The notes: a model not told the origin generated them from the letters alone. Positions 1-6,305 are shown, counted from the first letter of the stretch. The stretch is DNA of 8,439 bases from Planctomycetota bacterium (GCA_003644275.1 QNBY01000038.1:1-8439); one strand, 5' to 3'. Translations and numbers: made by a program.

Positions 1-387
1 AGGGCGGACCTCATCGTAGCCGACGGTCCTCCCGGCATAGGGTGTCCGGTGATAGCGGCGCTGTCGGGCACCGACACGGCGGTGATGGTGACCGAGCCGA
101 CCGTGAGCGGGCTCCACGACCTGGAGCGGGTGCACGAGCTGGCGCGGTCGTTCGGGGCGAAGACGGGCGTGGTGGTGAACAAGGCGGACCTGAACCCGGA
201 GACGGCGGTCGCCATGCGGCGGTGGTGCGAGAGAGAGGGGGCCGTCTTCCTGGGCGAGCTGCCGTTCGACAAGAAGTTCGTGAAAGCGGTGCTGGCGGGC
301 AAAACCATCGTAGAATTCGACGAAGACGGCCTGGGCGCCCGAGTGGCCCTCATCTGGGACAGGGTGTCGCGGCTGTCGGCCCCTTAG
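1..387 (+). CDS. MinD/ParA-superfamily P-loop ATPase, ferredoxin-insert type, C-terminal part (5' truncated)
   Basis: The frame is open from base 1 to a TAG at 385-387 (128 residues); the start lies upstream of the window. Visible residues begin RADLIVADGPPGIGCPV, the DxPPGxGCPV segment that follows the ferredoxin insert in MinD-superfamily ATPases of the COG1149 type. Then come a VMVTEPTVSGLHDLERV segment, a VVVNKAD nucleotide-base motif and a short C-terminal domain. The Walker A motif and the two [4Fe-4S]-binding Cys clusters of the family would lie upstream and cannot be checked. These proteins are thought to bind ATP and Fe-S clusters, often beside Mrp and NifX-like proteins in anaerobes; their exact reaction is not established. 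The next gene, an Mrp homologue, begins 15 bp downstream, so the two are probably co-transcribed. Confident on superfamily, moderately confident on the ferredoxin-insert subtype. Confidence 0.85.
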   Translation, partial: RADLIVADGPPGIGCPVIAALSGTDTAVMVTEPTVSGLHDLERVHELARSFGAKTGVVVNKADLNPETAVAMRRWCEREGAVFLGELPFDKKFVKAVLAGKTIVEFDEDGLGARVALIWDRVSRLSAP

Positions 388-402
388 AGAGGAGAGACTT
401 CA

Positions 403-1254
403 ATGGGAGCGAACAAGGGCAACGCGAAAGATCCCGCCGATCATTTCAACAAGGAAGTGGACGACCGCCTCGCCATCCTCGACAGGCTGGAGAAGGTGAA
501 GCACACCGTGGTCGTCCTGAGCGGCAAGGGCGGGGTGGGCAAGTCCACGGTGGCGGTGAACCTCGCCGCGGCGCTGGCCGACGCCGGCCGCAAGGTGGGC
601 ATCATGGACATAGACATACACGGCCCGTCGGTGCCCCGCATGTTCGGCATGTCGGACGCCCAAGTGGAGGCCGTGGGGGGCTCGATAATCCCCGTGGACA
701 CCATGTGGGGCCTGAAGATGATGTCCATAGCCTTCTTCCTGAAGAAGACGGACGCCGTCATCTGGCGCGGCCCCCTGAAGATGGGGGTGATAAAGCAGTT
801 CCTGAAGGACGTGGAGTGGGGCGAGCTGGACTACCTCATAGTGGACTGCCCGCCCGGCACGGGCGACGAGCCCCTCTCCATAGTGCAGTTGCTGGGCTCG
901 CCGACGGGCGCGGTGGTGGTGACGACTCCGCAGGACGTGGCGGTGGACGCGGTGAGGCGCTCCATCACCTTCTGCGAGCAGGTGAAGCTGCCGCTTCTTG
1001 GCGTAGTGGAGAACATGGCGGGCTTCGTCTGTCCCGAGTGCGGCGCGAAGGTGGACATCTTCGGCGAGAACGGCGGCAAGAAACTCGCCGAGGAGGTGGG
1101 CACCGAGCTTCTGGCGTCGATACCGCTGTCGGTGGAGCTGACGCCCCGCTGCGACGGGGGCAGGCCGGTGGCGCTGGACCGGGAGAGCCCGATAGGGGAG
1201 ATATACCGCAGGATGGCGGAGAAGCTCGACGGAAAGGTGGCCGGAAAGGATTGA
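403..1254 (+). CDS. mrp: Mrp/NBP35 (ApbC) family iron-sulfur cluster carrier ATPase
   Basis: This is a 283-residue cytoplasmic P-loop ATPase of the Mrp/ApbC/NBP35 group, whose members carry or transfer Fe-S clusters to apo-proteins. A deviant Walker A, GKGGVGKST, sits at residues 41-49. DIDIHGPSVPRM at 69-80 and DCPPGTGDEP at 148-157 are hallmark Mrp motifs. CPEC at 210-213 is the CxxC that binds the bridging cluster at the dimer interface. The N-terminal ~33 residues are a charged extension and lack the DUF59 domain of longer Mrp proteins. An AGGAG box at 390-394, 8 bp ahead of the ATG, supports the start. It lies 15 bp after the MinD-type ATPase and its stop overlaps the start of the MBL hydrolase gene, implying one operon with coupled translation. 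Nothing is missing from the ATPase or cluster motifs. Confidence 0.95.
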   Translation: MGANKGNAKDPADHFNKEVDDRLAILDRLEKVKHTVVVLSGKGGVGKSTVAVNLAAALADAGRKVGIMDIDIHGPSVPRMFGMSDAQVEAVGGSIIPVDTMWGLKMMSIAFFLKKTDAVIWRGPLKMGVIKQFLKDVEWGELDYLIVDCPPGTGDEPLSIVQLLGSPTGAVVVTTPQDVAVDAVRRSITFCEQVKLPLLGVVENMAGFVCPECGAKVDIFGENGGKKLAEEVGTELLASIPLSVELTPRCDGGRPVALDRESPIGEIYRRMAEKLDGKVAGKD

Positions 1255-2093
1255 GAGGCACGACGGACGATCCCGCGGCGCCCGGCTTCAGGGTGCTGGT
1301 GTGCGACGAGGCCGAACCGCCCTTCGGGGCGGCGCACGGCCTTTCGCTTCTCATCCGGCCCGCGGGCGGGGAACCGCTGGTGTTCGACACGGGCCCGGAC
1401 GCGGAGTTGCTGCGGGCGAACATGGGGCTCGCGGGGATCGAGGGCTGCCCGGCGGGGACGGTGGTGCTGAGCCACGGGCACTACGACCACACGGGCGGGC
1501 TCGGGGCGTTCGCGGGGTGTGTGCCCGCCCCGACGGTGTACGCGGGCCGGGGGTTCGACGCGACGCGCTACCACGTGTCGGGGCACGGCACGCGCTCCAT
1601 AGGGCTGCCGCCGTGCGTGGACCTGAGGCCGTTCGAGGTGAGGACGGTGAGAGGGGCGCTCGACCTGCCCGGCGGCGTGAGGCTCGTCTCGCCCGTGGCG
1701 GCGAAGACGTTCTTCGAGCGGGGGGAGAGGTGCCTCACGCTGGACGCGAAGGGGCGCAAGCCGGACACCTTCGAGGACGAGACGATAGCGGTGATGGAGA
1801 TTGAGGGCGGCGTGGCGGTGTTCACGGGATGCGCCCACCGGGGGGTGGTGAATTCGGCGCTGGCGGGCTCGCGGGCGTTCGGGGGCGCGCCGGTGAAAGC
1901 GATCATAGGGGGCTTTCACCTGCGCGACGCGGGCATGGAGCGCATCAAGGCGACGGCGGACGCGCTGGAGGAGATGGGGATAGAGCGGGTTATCGCGGGA
2001 CACTGCACCGGCGCGGCGGCGATGAGGTACTTGGCGGCGCGCTTCGGCGAGCGGTTCCTGCCTTTGAAGGCGGGGCGGGAGTACCGGCTCTGA
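1251..2093 (+). CDS. MBL-fold metallo-hydrolase, dihydropterin-synthase-like (COG1237 type)
   Basis: This is a 280-residue metallo-beta-lactamase-fold protein. Counting from a TTG start, FDTG lies at 45-48, the metal motif HGHYDHTGG at 75-83, FEDE at 174-177, GCAHRG at 193-198, GGFHL at 220-224 and GHCTG at 250-254. This set matches the family that includes the archaeal enzyme linked to methanopterin synthesis (the 7,8-dihydropterin-6-methyl aminobenzene phosphate synthase of Methanocaldococcus); bacterial members mostly have no assigned substrate. The frame has no ATG near its beginning. TTG at 1251 is chosen because it keeps the first beta strand (GFRVLVCDEAE) and overlaps the mrp stop (TTGA), suggesting translational coupling. 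A GTG at 1293 would clip that strand. An AAGGTGG box ends 10 bp before the TTG. The fold is certain; the substrate is unknown. Confidence 0.87.
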   Translation: MRGTTDDPAAPGFRVLVCDEAEPPFGAAHGLSLLIRPAGGEPLVFDTGPDAELLRANMGLAGIEGCPAGTVVLSHGHYDHTGGLGAFAGCVPAPTVYAGRGFDATRYHVSGHGTRSIGLPPCVDLRPFEVRTVRGALDLPGGVRLVSPVAAKTFFERGERCLTLDAKGRKPDTFEDETIAVMEIEGGVAVFTGCAHRGVVNSALAGSRAFGGAPVKAIIGGFHLRDAGMERIKATADALEEMGIERVIAGHCTGAAAMRYLAARFGERFLPLKAGREYRL

Positions 2094-2099
2094 ACGGAG

Positions 2100-3395
2100 T
2101 TACGACGAGCAGAGGCGTTCCGCGCGTCGGACGAGCTCGGCGCGTATTTCCTCCATGCCCTCTATCCGGCCGTCCCACATGAGCACGCGGCCGTCGCAGA
2201 CGGCCCCCCTCACGCAATAGCCGTTGGCGGAGTACACGAGATTGGCGACGAGGTCGTGGCGGGGGGTGAGGAGTATGTCCTCGGCGTCCACGAGGATGAG
2301 GTCGGCGGCATAACCGGGCTCGATGCGGCCGCAGGGGAGGCCGAACGCCTCGCAGGCGGCTGAGGTGGCCATCTCCCATATTTCGGCGGCGGAGACTTCC
2401 TGGGGGTTCTTGAAGCTGGCCTTCTGGGTGAGGGCGGCTATCTTCATTTCTTCGAACATGTCGAGGTTGTTGTTGGAGGCGCAGCCGTCGGTGCCGAGGA
2501 GGACGGTGACGCCCGCTTCCTTGAGCTCGCGCAGGCGCAGGGTTCCGCCGACGGCGAGCTTCATGTTGGAGGCCGGAATGTGAAGGACCTTCACGCCGCG
2601 CTCGGCGAGGAGCTCTATGTCGCCGTCCTCGAGCCAGACGCAGTGGGCGGCGTAGAGGCGGTCGGAGAGCAGGCCGAGGCGGTCCAGGTAGCGGACGGGG
2701 GACATGCCGTGCTCGCGGTGGGTGCGCTCCACCTCCTGGGCCGTCTCGCTCAGGTGTATGTGGACGGGGAGGTCGTACTTGCGGGAGAACTCGGCGCACC
2801 AGGCGAGCGTTTCCTCGCTGACGGTGTAGGGGGAATGGGGGCCGAGGGCGAACCTGACGCGGCCGCCGGGGATGGAGGCGATGCGCTCCATGAGGCGTAG
2901 GGAGTCGTCCTTCTGGCGGGCGGCCCTCTCGGGATCGAACATGTCTATGAGAACGCCGCAGACCACGGCGCGGAGGCCGCTTTCCACGGCGGCGTCCACC
3001 ACGGCGTCGGGATGCCAGTACATCTCGTTGAAGAAGAGGGTGCCGGTGCGGATCATCTCGACGCAGGCGAAGGCGGTGCCGACGCGGACGTCGTCCGCGG
3101 TCATCCTGGCCTCGGCGGGCCAGATGCGTTCCTCCAGCCAGCGCTGGAGGGGGAGGTCGTCGCCCCAGCCGCGGAAGAGCGTCATGGCGGAGTGGGTGTG
3201 GGCGTTGACGAGGGAGGGGAGGGCGAGCAGGCCGCTGCAGTCGAGCGCCCGCTCGGCGCGGGCGGCGTCGGCGCTGAGCGTCTCTATCCTTCCGTCCCTG
3301 ATGCCTATGTCGGCGACGCCGCCCTCCGGCAGGAGGGCGGACGAGAGGACGAGGTCGAAGGCGGCTTCAGGGTTTTCCTGCGCAGAGGTCTTCAA
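2100..3395 (-). CDS. mtaD: 5-methylthioadenosine/S-adenosylhomocysteine deaminase (amidohydrolase)
   Basis: This 431-residue amidohydrolase-superfamily enzyme should deaminate methylthioadenosine (MTA) and/or S-adenosylhomocysteine to the inosine forms, possibly also 5'-deoxyadenosine. Metal-site residues are all present: HTH at 66-68, the second His of HIHLSET at 214, His251 in AAHCVWL and Asp303 in LGTDGCASNNNLDM. Substrate-site Glu95 (IWPAE), His187 (GPHSPYT) and Glu217 align with those of the characterised Thermotoga enzyme TM0936, from memory. A small beta domain flanks the barrel at both ends. The start is TTG at 3395-3393, supported by GGAGG six bases upstream and by the family's usual N-terminus a dozen residues in. 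The gene begins 29 bp inside the end of the upstream phosphorylase gene, so both are one operon and act on consecutive steps. Confidence 0.93.
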   Translation of the reverse strand: MKTSAQENPEAAFDLVLSSALLPEGGVADIGIRDGRIETLSADAARAERALDCSGLLALPSLVNAHTHSAMTLFRGWGDDLPLQRWLEERIWPAEARMTADDVRVGTAFACVEMIRTGTLFFNEMYWHPDAVVDAAVESGLRAVVCGVLIDMFDPERAARQKDDSLRLMERIASIPGGRVRFALGPHSPYTVSEETLAWCAEFSRKYDLPVHIHLSETAQEVERTHREHGMSPVRYLDRLGLLSDRLYAAHCVWLEDGDIELLAERGVKVLHIPASNMKLAVGGTLRLRELKEAGVTVLLGTDGCASNNNLDMFEEMKIAALTQKASFKNPQEVSAAEIWEMATSAACEAFGLPCGRIEPGYAADLILVDAEDILLTPRHDLVANLVYSANGYCVRGAVCDGRVLMWDGRIEGMEEIRAELVRRAERLCSS

Positions 3396-4071
3396 TTATT
3401 GCCTCCAGTCTGGAGCGGTTTCGAGCGGCGGTCTTCTCGACGGTCTCGAAGCGGAGGGTTTCCTCCACGACGCCGTTGGCGTAGTTGTCGCAACTGCAGA
3501 GGAGGGCGATGGGTATCTCCAGCTCGGAAGCGAGGAAGACTTCCTGGGCGGCCGTCATGCCCACCACGTCGCCCACGGACTGGAGGAAGCGTATCTCCGC
3601 GCGGGTCTCGAAGGTGGGGCCGATGGTCTGGCAATAGGTGCCCCCGCGGTGGTAGTCGAAGCCGCGGGCCCGCAGGAGTTCCTCGAGCACGTCCATGAGG
3701 GCGGAGCTGACCGAGGGGATGGTGAAGTACACGCCGCGGGCGCCGAAGAAGGTCTCGCGGCGCCAGGGGCAGAAGACGTCGTCGGGGATGACGAGCGAGC
3801 CCGGCGGGAGCGAGAGGCGGAGGGAGCCGACCGAGCAGAAGGAGAAGATTTCCTTTGCGCCGAGGTCGGCCGCGGCGGCGATGAGGGCGCGGAAGTTTAT
3901 GGCGTGGGGCGGCGAGAAGGCGTCGAGCCCGTGGCGCTGAAAGAGGAACGCCCCGCCCACGCGGAGGAAGCGCACCTCGCCGTATTCGGTGGAGACCGTT
4001 CCCCTAGTCCCGCGGGAGAACAAAGGAGAATCCAGGAGTCCAGAACCGCATATAATCGCTCTCGAACTCAT
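3367..4071 (-). CDS. MTAP/PNP-family nucleoside phosphorylase, possibly methylthioinosine phosphorylase
   Basis: This 234-residue protein belongs to the methylthioadenosine phosphorylase (MtnP) branch of the PNP/UDP phosphorylase family. It would cleave a 5'-modified purine nucleoside with phosphate to free base plus sugar-1-phosphate in the cytoplasm. Seen motifs are GSGL at 9-12, RHG at 46-48, PPHAINFRA at 54-62, VGSL at 81-84, GTYCQTIGPTFETRAEI at 144-160 and VGMT at 170-173. The family's base-recognition segment, an Asp-x-Asp in adenine-specific MTAPs, reads DNYANG here (195-200), with Asn196 where 6-oxopurine enzymes use Asn. Next to an MTA deaminase this favours methylthioinosine as substrate, but that is inference; plain MTAP or a general PNP remain possible. 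The ATG has GGAGG seven bases upstream. It is slightly shorter than typical MTAPs (~245-280 residues). Confidence 0.88.
   Translation of the reverse strand: MSSRAIICGSGLLDSPLFSRGTRGTVSTEYGEVRFLRVGGAFLFQRHGLDAFSPPHAINFRALIAAAADLGAKEIFSFCSVGSLRLSLPPGSLVIPDDVFCPWRRETFFGARGVYFTIPSVSSALMDVLEELLRARGFDYHRGGTYCQTIGPTFETRAEIRFLQSVGDVVGMTAAQEVFLASELEIPIALLCSCDNYANGVVEETLRFETVEKTAARNRSRLEAIIEDLCAGKP
3402..3406 (-). promoter_or_regulatory. Ribosome binding site deciding the TTG start of the MTA/SAH deaminase
   Basis: Reading the minus strand, GGAGG is followed by the six-base spacer CAATAA and then TTG at 3395. The spacing is ideal and no ATG lies nearby in frame. The site sits inside the last codons of the upstream phosphorylase gene. 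Confidence 0.85.
4051..4056 (+). promoter_or_regulatory. Possible -10 box for the CYTH gene, inside the divergent phosphorylase gene
   Basis: TATAAT is a perfect -10 match in a local AT-rich dip, on the plus strand 71 bases before the CYTH start codon. It would give a leader of about 65 bases. No recognisable -35 lies 16-19 bp upstream and there is no TGn extension, so this is only a candidate. It overlaps the first codons of the phosphorylase gene on the other strand. Confidence 0.3.
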
Positions 4072-4078
4072 ATCGCAA

Positions 4079-4083
4079 CCTCC
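4079..4083 (-). promoter_or_regulatory. Ribosome binding site of the phosphorylase gene
   Basis: On the minus strand GGAGG stands seven bases (TTGCGAT) before the ATG at 4071, which fixes that start. Only 56 bp separate the two divergent start codons (4071 and 4128), and I find no convincing -35/-10 pair for the minus strand there. Confidence 0.85.
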
Positions 4084-4116
4084 GGTACGAGGAGGAAAAG
4101 TTTACCGTGCTGTCGC

Positions 4117-4123
4117 GGGGAGG
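4117..4123 (+). promoter_or_regulatory. Ribosome binding site choosing ATG 4128 for the CYTH gene
   Basis: GGGGAGG ends four bases before ATG 4128, and an in-frame GTG at 4107 lies upstream of it. Family members start close to the NLEIKA motif, which agrees with the ATG. Confidence 0.75.
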
Positions 4124-4127
4124 AAGG

Positions 4128-4643
4128 ATGAAAAACCTGGAAATCAAGGCGAGCTGCGACTCCATCGAGAAGGCGCGGGAGGCGTGCGCGAGGCTGGGAG
4201 CGGAGTTCCAGTGGAGGCGGCGCCAGCGCGACATCTACTTCGCCGCCGCGAGCGGGCGGAGGCTGAAGCTGAGGGTGGAGGACAACGCGCCGCCCCTGCT
4301 CGTGAGCTACGCCAGGCCGGACGAGAGGGACGCCCGGACGTGCGACTACCGGCTGCTGGACCTGTACGGGAAGTGCCATTCGGAGTGCATGGCGTTCTTC
4401 CGCTCGGCGCTGCCGGTGGTGTGCGAGGTGTCGAAGATGCGCGAGCTCCACACGCTGGAGGGGACGAGGATACACATAGACGAGGTGGACGGGCTCGGGG
4501 TCTTCGTGGAGTTCGAGCTTCCGCTGGACGGCCGGGACGAGGGGGAAGCGCGGGCGAAGGCGGCGGAGCTGATGGAGGCGTTCGGGATACGGGAGGAGGA
4601 CCTGCACGGGGGTTCGTACTGCGACATGCTCTCCGCACCGTGA
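4128..4643 (+). CDS. CYTH-domain protein (class IV adenylate cyclase / triphosphatase-like)
   Basis: This 171-residue protein consists of a single CYTH domain (triphosphate tunnel fold). Charged tunnel motifs lie in order along it: NLEIK at 3-7 (the family ExExK with its first Glu replaced by Asn), RDIYF at 34-38, RLKLR at 45-49, YARPDERD at 61-68, SKMREL at 102-107, and TRIHIDEVDGLGVFVEFE at 113-130. GGSYCDML follows at 161-168. The family binds triphosphorylated substrates with divalent metal. Characterised members are adenylate cyclases (CyaB), thiamine triphosphatases or inorganic triphosphatases, and this subgroup is usually annotated CyaB-like without proof. Seven cysteines is a high number for this size. 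It is transcribed away from the phosphorylase/deaminase operon and is followed 84 bp later by an HtrA gene on the same strand. Family is certain; reaction unknown. Confidence 0.9.
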   Translation: MKNLEIKASCDSIEKAREACARLGAEFQWRRRQRDIYFAAASGRRLKLRVEDNAPPLLVSYARPDERDARTCDYRLLDLYGKCHSECMAFFRSALPVVCEVSKMRELHTLEGTRIHIDEVDGLGVFVEFELPLDGRDEGEARAKAAELMEAFGIREEDLHGGSYCDMLSAP

Positions 4644-4677
4644 ACCGGAACGGGATTTGAGGGTCCAACTTTCCGGT
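4644..4677. repeat. Inverted repeat directly after the CYTH stop codon
   Basis: ACCGGAA (4644-4650) and TTCCGGT (4671-4677) are perfect 7-bp inverted arms separated by 20 bases. They lie in the 84-bp gap between the CYTH and HtrA genes. No T-tract follows, so an intrinsic terminator is unlikely; it may be an RNA hairpin or a protein-binding site. A smaller CGTC/GACG hairpin (4701-4713) sits just ahead of the HtrA ribosome binding site. I see no clear promoter in this gap. Confidence 0.5.
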
Positions 4678-4727
4678 GAGAGACGCAACGGGCGCCGCTG
4701 CGTCGGAAAGACGAAAGGAGGCGCGAG

Positions 4728-6212
4728 ATGAACGCAATCAAGACTCAGGTCGTACTTTTCGCCGTGCTGATCGGCGTGCTGATGGGGATTGTCATTTCGG
4801 CAAGGTTGGACCTGAACGGGCCGTCCTCGGGGGAGGAGGCCAACGCGGTGCTGGCCGAGAAGCAGCGCAAGGCGGTTCCGCCCGCGGACGCGATGAAGGT
4901 GGCGGAGGCGCTTTCGGACGCCAGCGCGTGGGTGGCGGAGAAGGCCATGCCCGCGGTGGTTTCCATAACGGTGCTGAAGCGGCAGCGGGGCTTTCCGAAC
5001 TTCGACATCTTCCGGGGCTGGTACTTCCCGGAGAGGACCATCCAGGGGATGGGGTCCGGGTTCTTCGTGTCGCCCGACGGGTACATAATCACGAACTACC
5101 ACGTGGTGGCGAACGCCGACAAGATACAGGTGAAGCTGGCGGACGAGCGCGAGCTTCCCGGCAAGGTGGCCGGCGTGGCGGAGAAGCTCGACCTCGCCGT
5201 GGTGAAGGTGGAGGGGAAGAACTTCCCGTACCTGAAACTGGGCGACTCCGACAGGATACGGGTGGGGGAGATGGTGTTCGCGATAGGAGCGCCGTTCGGG
5301 CTCAGGCACACGCTGACGCAGGGCATAATAAGCGCGCGCGACCGCGTTGACATGAACCTGACGCAGGTGGAGGACTTCATCCAGACGGACGCGGCGGTGA
5401 ACCCGGGCAACTCCGGCGGGCCGCTTCTGAACATACACGCCGAGGTGATAGGCGTGAACACGGCGATAAACACGCGGTCCGGGGGCTACGACGGGATATC
5501 GTTCGCCATACCGTCCAACGTGGCGAGGTTCGCCTTCGAGAAGATACGGAAGGGCGAGCCCATCGAGGGCGGCTACATAGGCGTGCTGATAGAGGACGTG
5601 ACGCAGGACAAGGCGGAGGAGGCGGGGCTTTCCTCGCCGATGGGCTGCTACATAAAGGACGTTCTGAAGGGCGGCCCCGCGGACAAGGGCGGCCTGGAGC
5701 CGGGCGACATAGTGCTCGAAGTGGACGGCCGCAAGGTGCGCGACCGGCTGTCGTTCTTCAACCGGATATACTTCCACTCGCCGGGCGACCGGGTGAAGCT
5801 GAAGGTGCGCCGCGGCGGCAAGGACGTAGAGCTGACGGTGGTCGTGGCGAAGCGGACCAAAGAGGCGTTGAAGAAGTTCGAGGAGCAGCAGCGGGAGCGG
5901 CTGCAGAAGGAGGCCGTGACCGTCCACGGCGCCACCGTGCGGCGCAACGACGAGAACGACCGGGGCGGCGTGGTGGTGCTGAAGGTGAAGCCGGGCTCTC
6001 CGGCGGCCAGGGCGGGACTGCAGGAGGGCGACGTGGTGCTCGAGGTGGACGGCCGCGAGGTCGGCGGACCCGAGGACTTCAAGCGCCTGTTCTCCAAGGC
6101 CGTGGAGCGCGGCGACGTCACGTTGAAGCTGGTGCGGAACATGGCCACCATACTGATACGGGTACAGGGCATCTCCGAGGGAGGAGACGAAGGAGGCGGG
6201 GAGCTCTGGTGA
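4728..6212 (+). CDS. htrA: HtrA/DegP-family serine protease with two PDZ domains
   Basis: This 494-residue envelope protease degrades misfolded exported proteins. Residues 5-24 form an uncleaved-looking hydrophobic signal anchor, followed by a charged linker to about 65. The trypsin-like domain holds a complete triad: His125 (TNYHVV), Asp155 (KLDLAVVK) and Ser229 (NPGNSGGP). A short LA-type loop (85-108) precedes the protease strand GMGSGFFVSPDGYI. PDZ1 covers roughly 280-375 and PDZ2 roughly 395-480, each with a GD-I/V-VLEVDGR strand; a charged helical link (376-395) joins them. The C-terminus is a Gly/Glu-rich tail ending in LW. AAAGGAGG six bases upstream fixes the ATG. A strong terminator follows the stop codon. 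Length and domain order are those of DegP/DegQ/MucD proteins; which of these it matches cannot be told. Confidence 0.95.
   Translation: MNAIKTQVVLFAVLIGVLMGIVISARLDLNGPSSGEEANAVLAEKQRKAVPPADAMKVAEALSDASAWVAEKAMPAVVSITVLKRQRGFPNFDIFRGWYFPERTIQGMGSGFFVSPDGYIITNYHVVANADKIQVKLADERELPGKVAGVAEKLDLAVVKVEGKNFPYLKLGDSDRIRVGEMVFAIGAPFGLRHTLTQGIISARDRVDMNLTQVEDFIQTDAAVNPGNSGGPLLNIHAEVIGVNTAINTRSGGYDGISFAIPSNVARFAFEKIRKGEPIEGGYIGVLIEDVTQDKAEEAGLSSPMGCYIKDVLKGGPADKGGLEPGDIVLEVDGRKVRDRLSFFNRIYFHSPGDRVKLKVRRGGKDVELTVVVAKRTKEALKKFEEQQRERLQKEAVTVHGATVRRNDENDRGGVVVLKVKPGSPAARAGLQEGDVVLEVDGREVGGPEDFKRLFSKAVERGDVTLKLVRNMATILIRVQGISEGGDEGGGELW
5382..5407 (+). repeat. 26-bp exact repeat shared by the two HtrA genes (copy 1 of 2)
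   Basis: The 26 bases at 5382-5407 recur exactly at 6876-6901. Both encode QTDAAVNPG just before the catalytic serine. Strong codon bias on a conserved protein motif can explain this, though recent conversion between paralogues would look the same. Confidence 0.85.
5703..5738 (+). repeat. Internal PDZ repeat of the first HtrA gene (partner at 6027-6062)
   Basis: This segment encodes GDIVLEVDGRKV in PDZ1. It matches 6027-6062 (GDVVLEVDGREV in PDZ2) at 31 of 36 bases by eye. A related segment is found in the second HtrA gene at 7197-7232. It reflects the duplicated PDZ domain. Confidence 0.8.
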
Positions 6213-6233
6213 TCCGAAGCGAACGGCCCCTCG

Positions 6234-6263
6234 ACGCCCCCGCCCGGCGGGGGCGTTTTCTTT
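6234..6263 (+). terminator. Strong intrinsic terminator after the first HtrA gene
   Basis: ACGCCCCCG (6234-6242) and CGGGGGCGT (6248-6256) form a perfect 9-bp GC-rich stem with a CCCGG loop, followed by TTTTCTTTC. It lies 22 bp after the HtrA stop codon. It should separate the CYTH-HtrA unit from the second HtrA and groESL genes. Confidence 0.93.
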
Positions 6264-6284
6264 CGGCGCGGTGTGCCGTATAAT
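6256..6284 (+). promoter_or_regulatory. Candidate promoter for the htrA-groES-groEL unit
   Basis: A perfect TATAAT -10 box lies at 6279-6284. With a 17-bp spacer the -35 position is TTTTCT (6256-6261), only three matches to TTGACA, and it coincides with the terminator T-tract. Transcription would begin near 6291, giving a leader of about 15 bases that already contains the ribosome binding site. No heat-shock (sigma-32) or CIRCE sequence is visible. The -10 is convincing; the -35 is weak. Confidence 0.55.
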
Positions 6285-6292
6285 GGAGGGAC

Positions 6293-6298
6293 GGAGGA
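6293..6298 (+). promoter_or_regulatory. Ribosome binding site choosing ATG 6306 for the second HtrA gene
   Basis: GGAGGA stands seven bases before ATG 6306. An in-frame GTG at 6273 lies upstream of the -10 box, so it would be untranscribed from that promoter and is rejected as start. Confidence 0.8.
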
Positions 6299-6305
6299 GA
6301 GCGCG

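Noticed and set aside
42..1250. Long open frame running through the two ATPase genes in the frame of the MBL hydrolase
   Set aside because: Its translation is Gly/Arg/Ala-rich with no family motif and it overlaps two well-supported genes. It is open only because stop codons are rare in this GC-rich DNA. Only the part from 1251 is real.
1293..1295. GTG as alternative start of the MBL hydrolase
   Set aside because: It would remove part of the first core beta strand (FRVLVCDEAE) and loses the overlap with the mrp stop codon.
831..2003. 390-codon minus-strand frame opposite mrp and the MBL gene
   Set aside because: It is compositionally biased, lacks motifs, and lies fully antisense to two genes with clear families.
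2060..2071. GCCTTTGAAGGC palindrome near the end of the MBL gene as terminator
   Set aside because: It has no T-tract, lies within the coding sequence, and the stem is short.
2872..4131. 419-codon plus-strand frame opposite the phosphorylase/deaminase operon
   Set aside because: It has no motif or start signal, and the minus-strand genes carry complete catalytic motifs.
4665..4671. CCAACTT as a possible envelope-stress (sigma-E) -35 for the first HtrA gene
   Set aside because: It differs from the GGAACTT consensus and no matching TCTGA-like -10 occurs 16-17 bp downstream.
6273..6275. GTG as alternative start of the second HtrA gene
   Set aside because: It lies upstream of the -10 box and lacks a ribosome binding site. 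ATG 6306 has GGAGGA at seven bases and begins a normal signal sequence.
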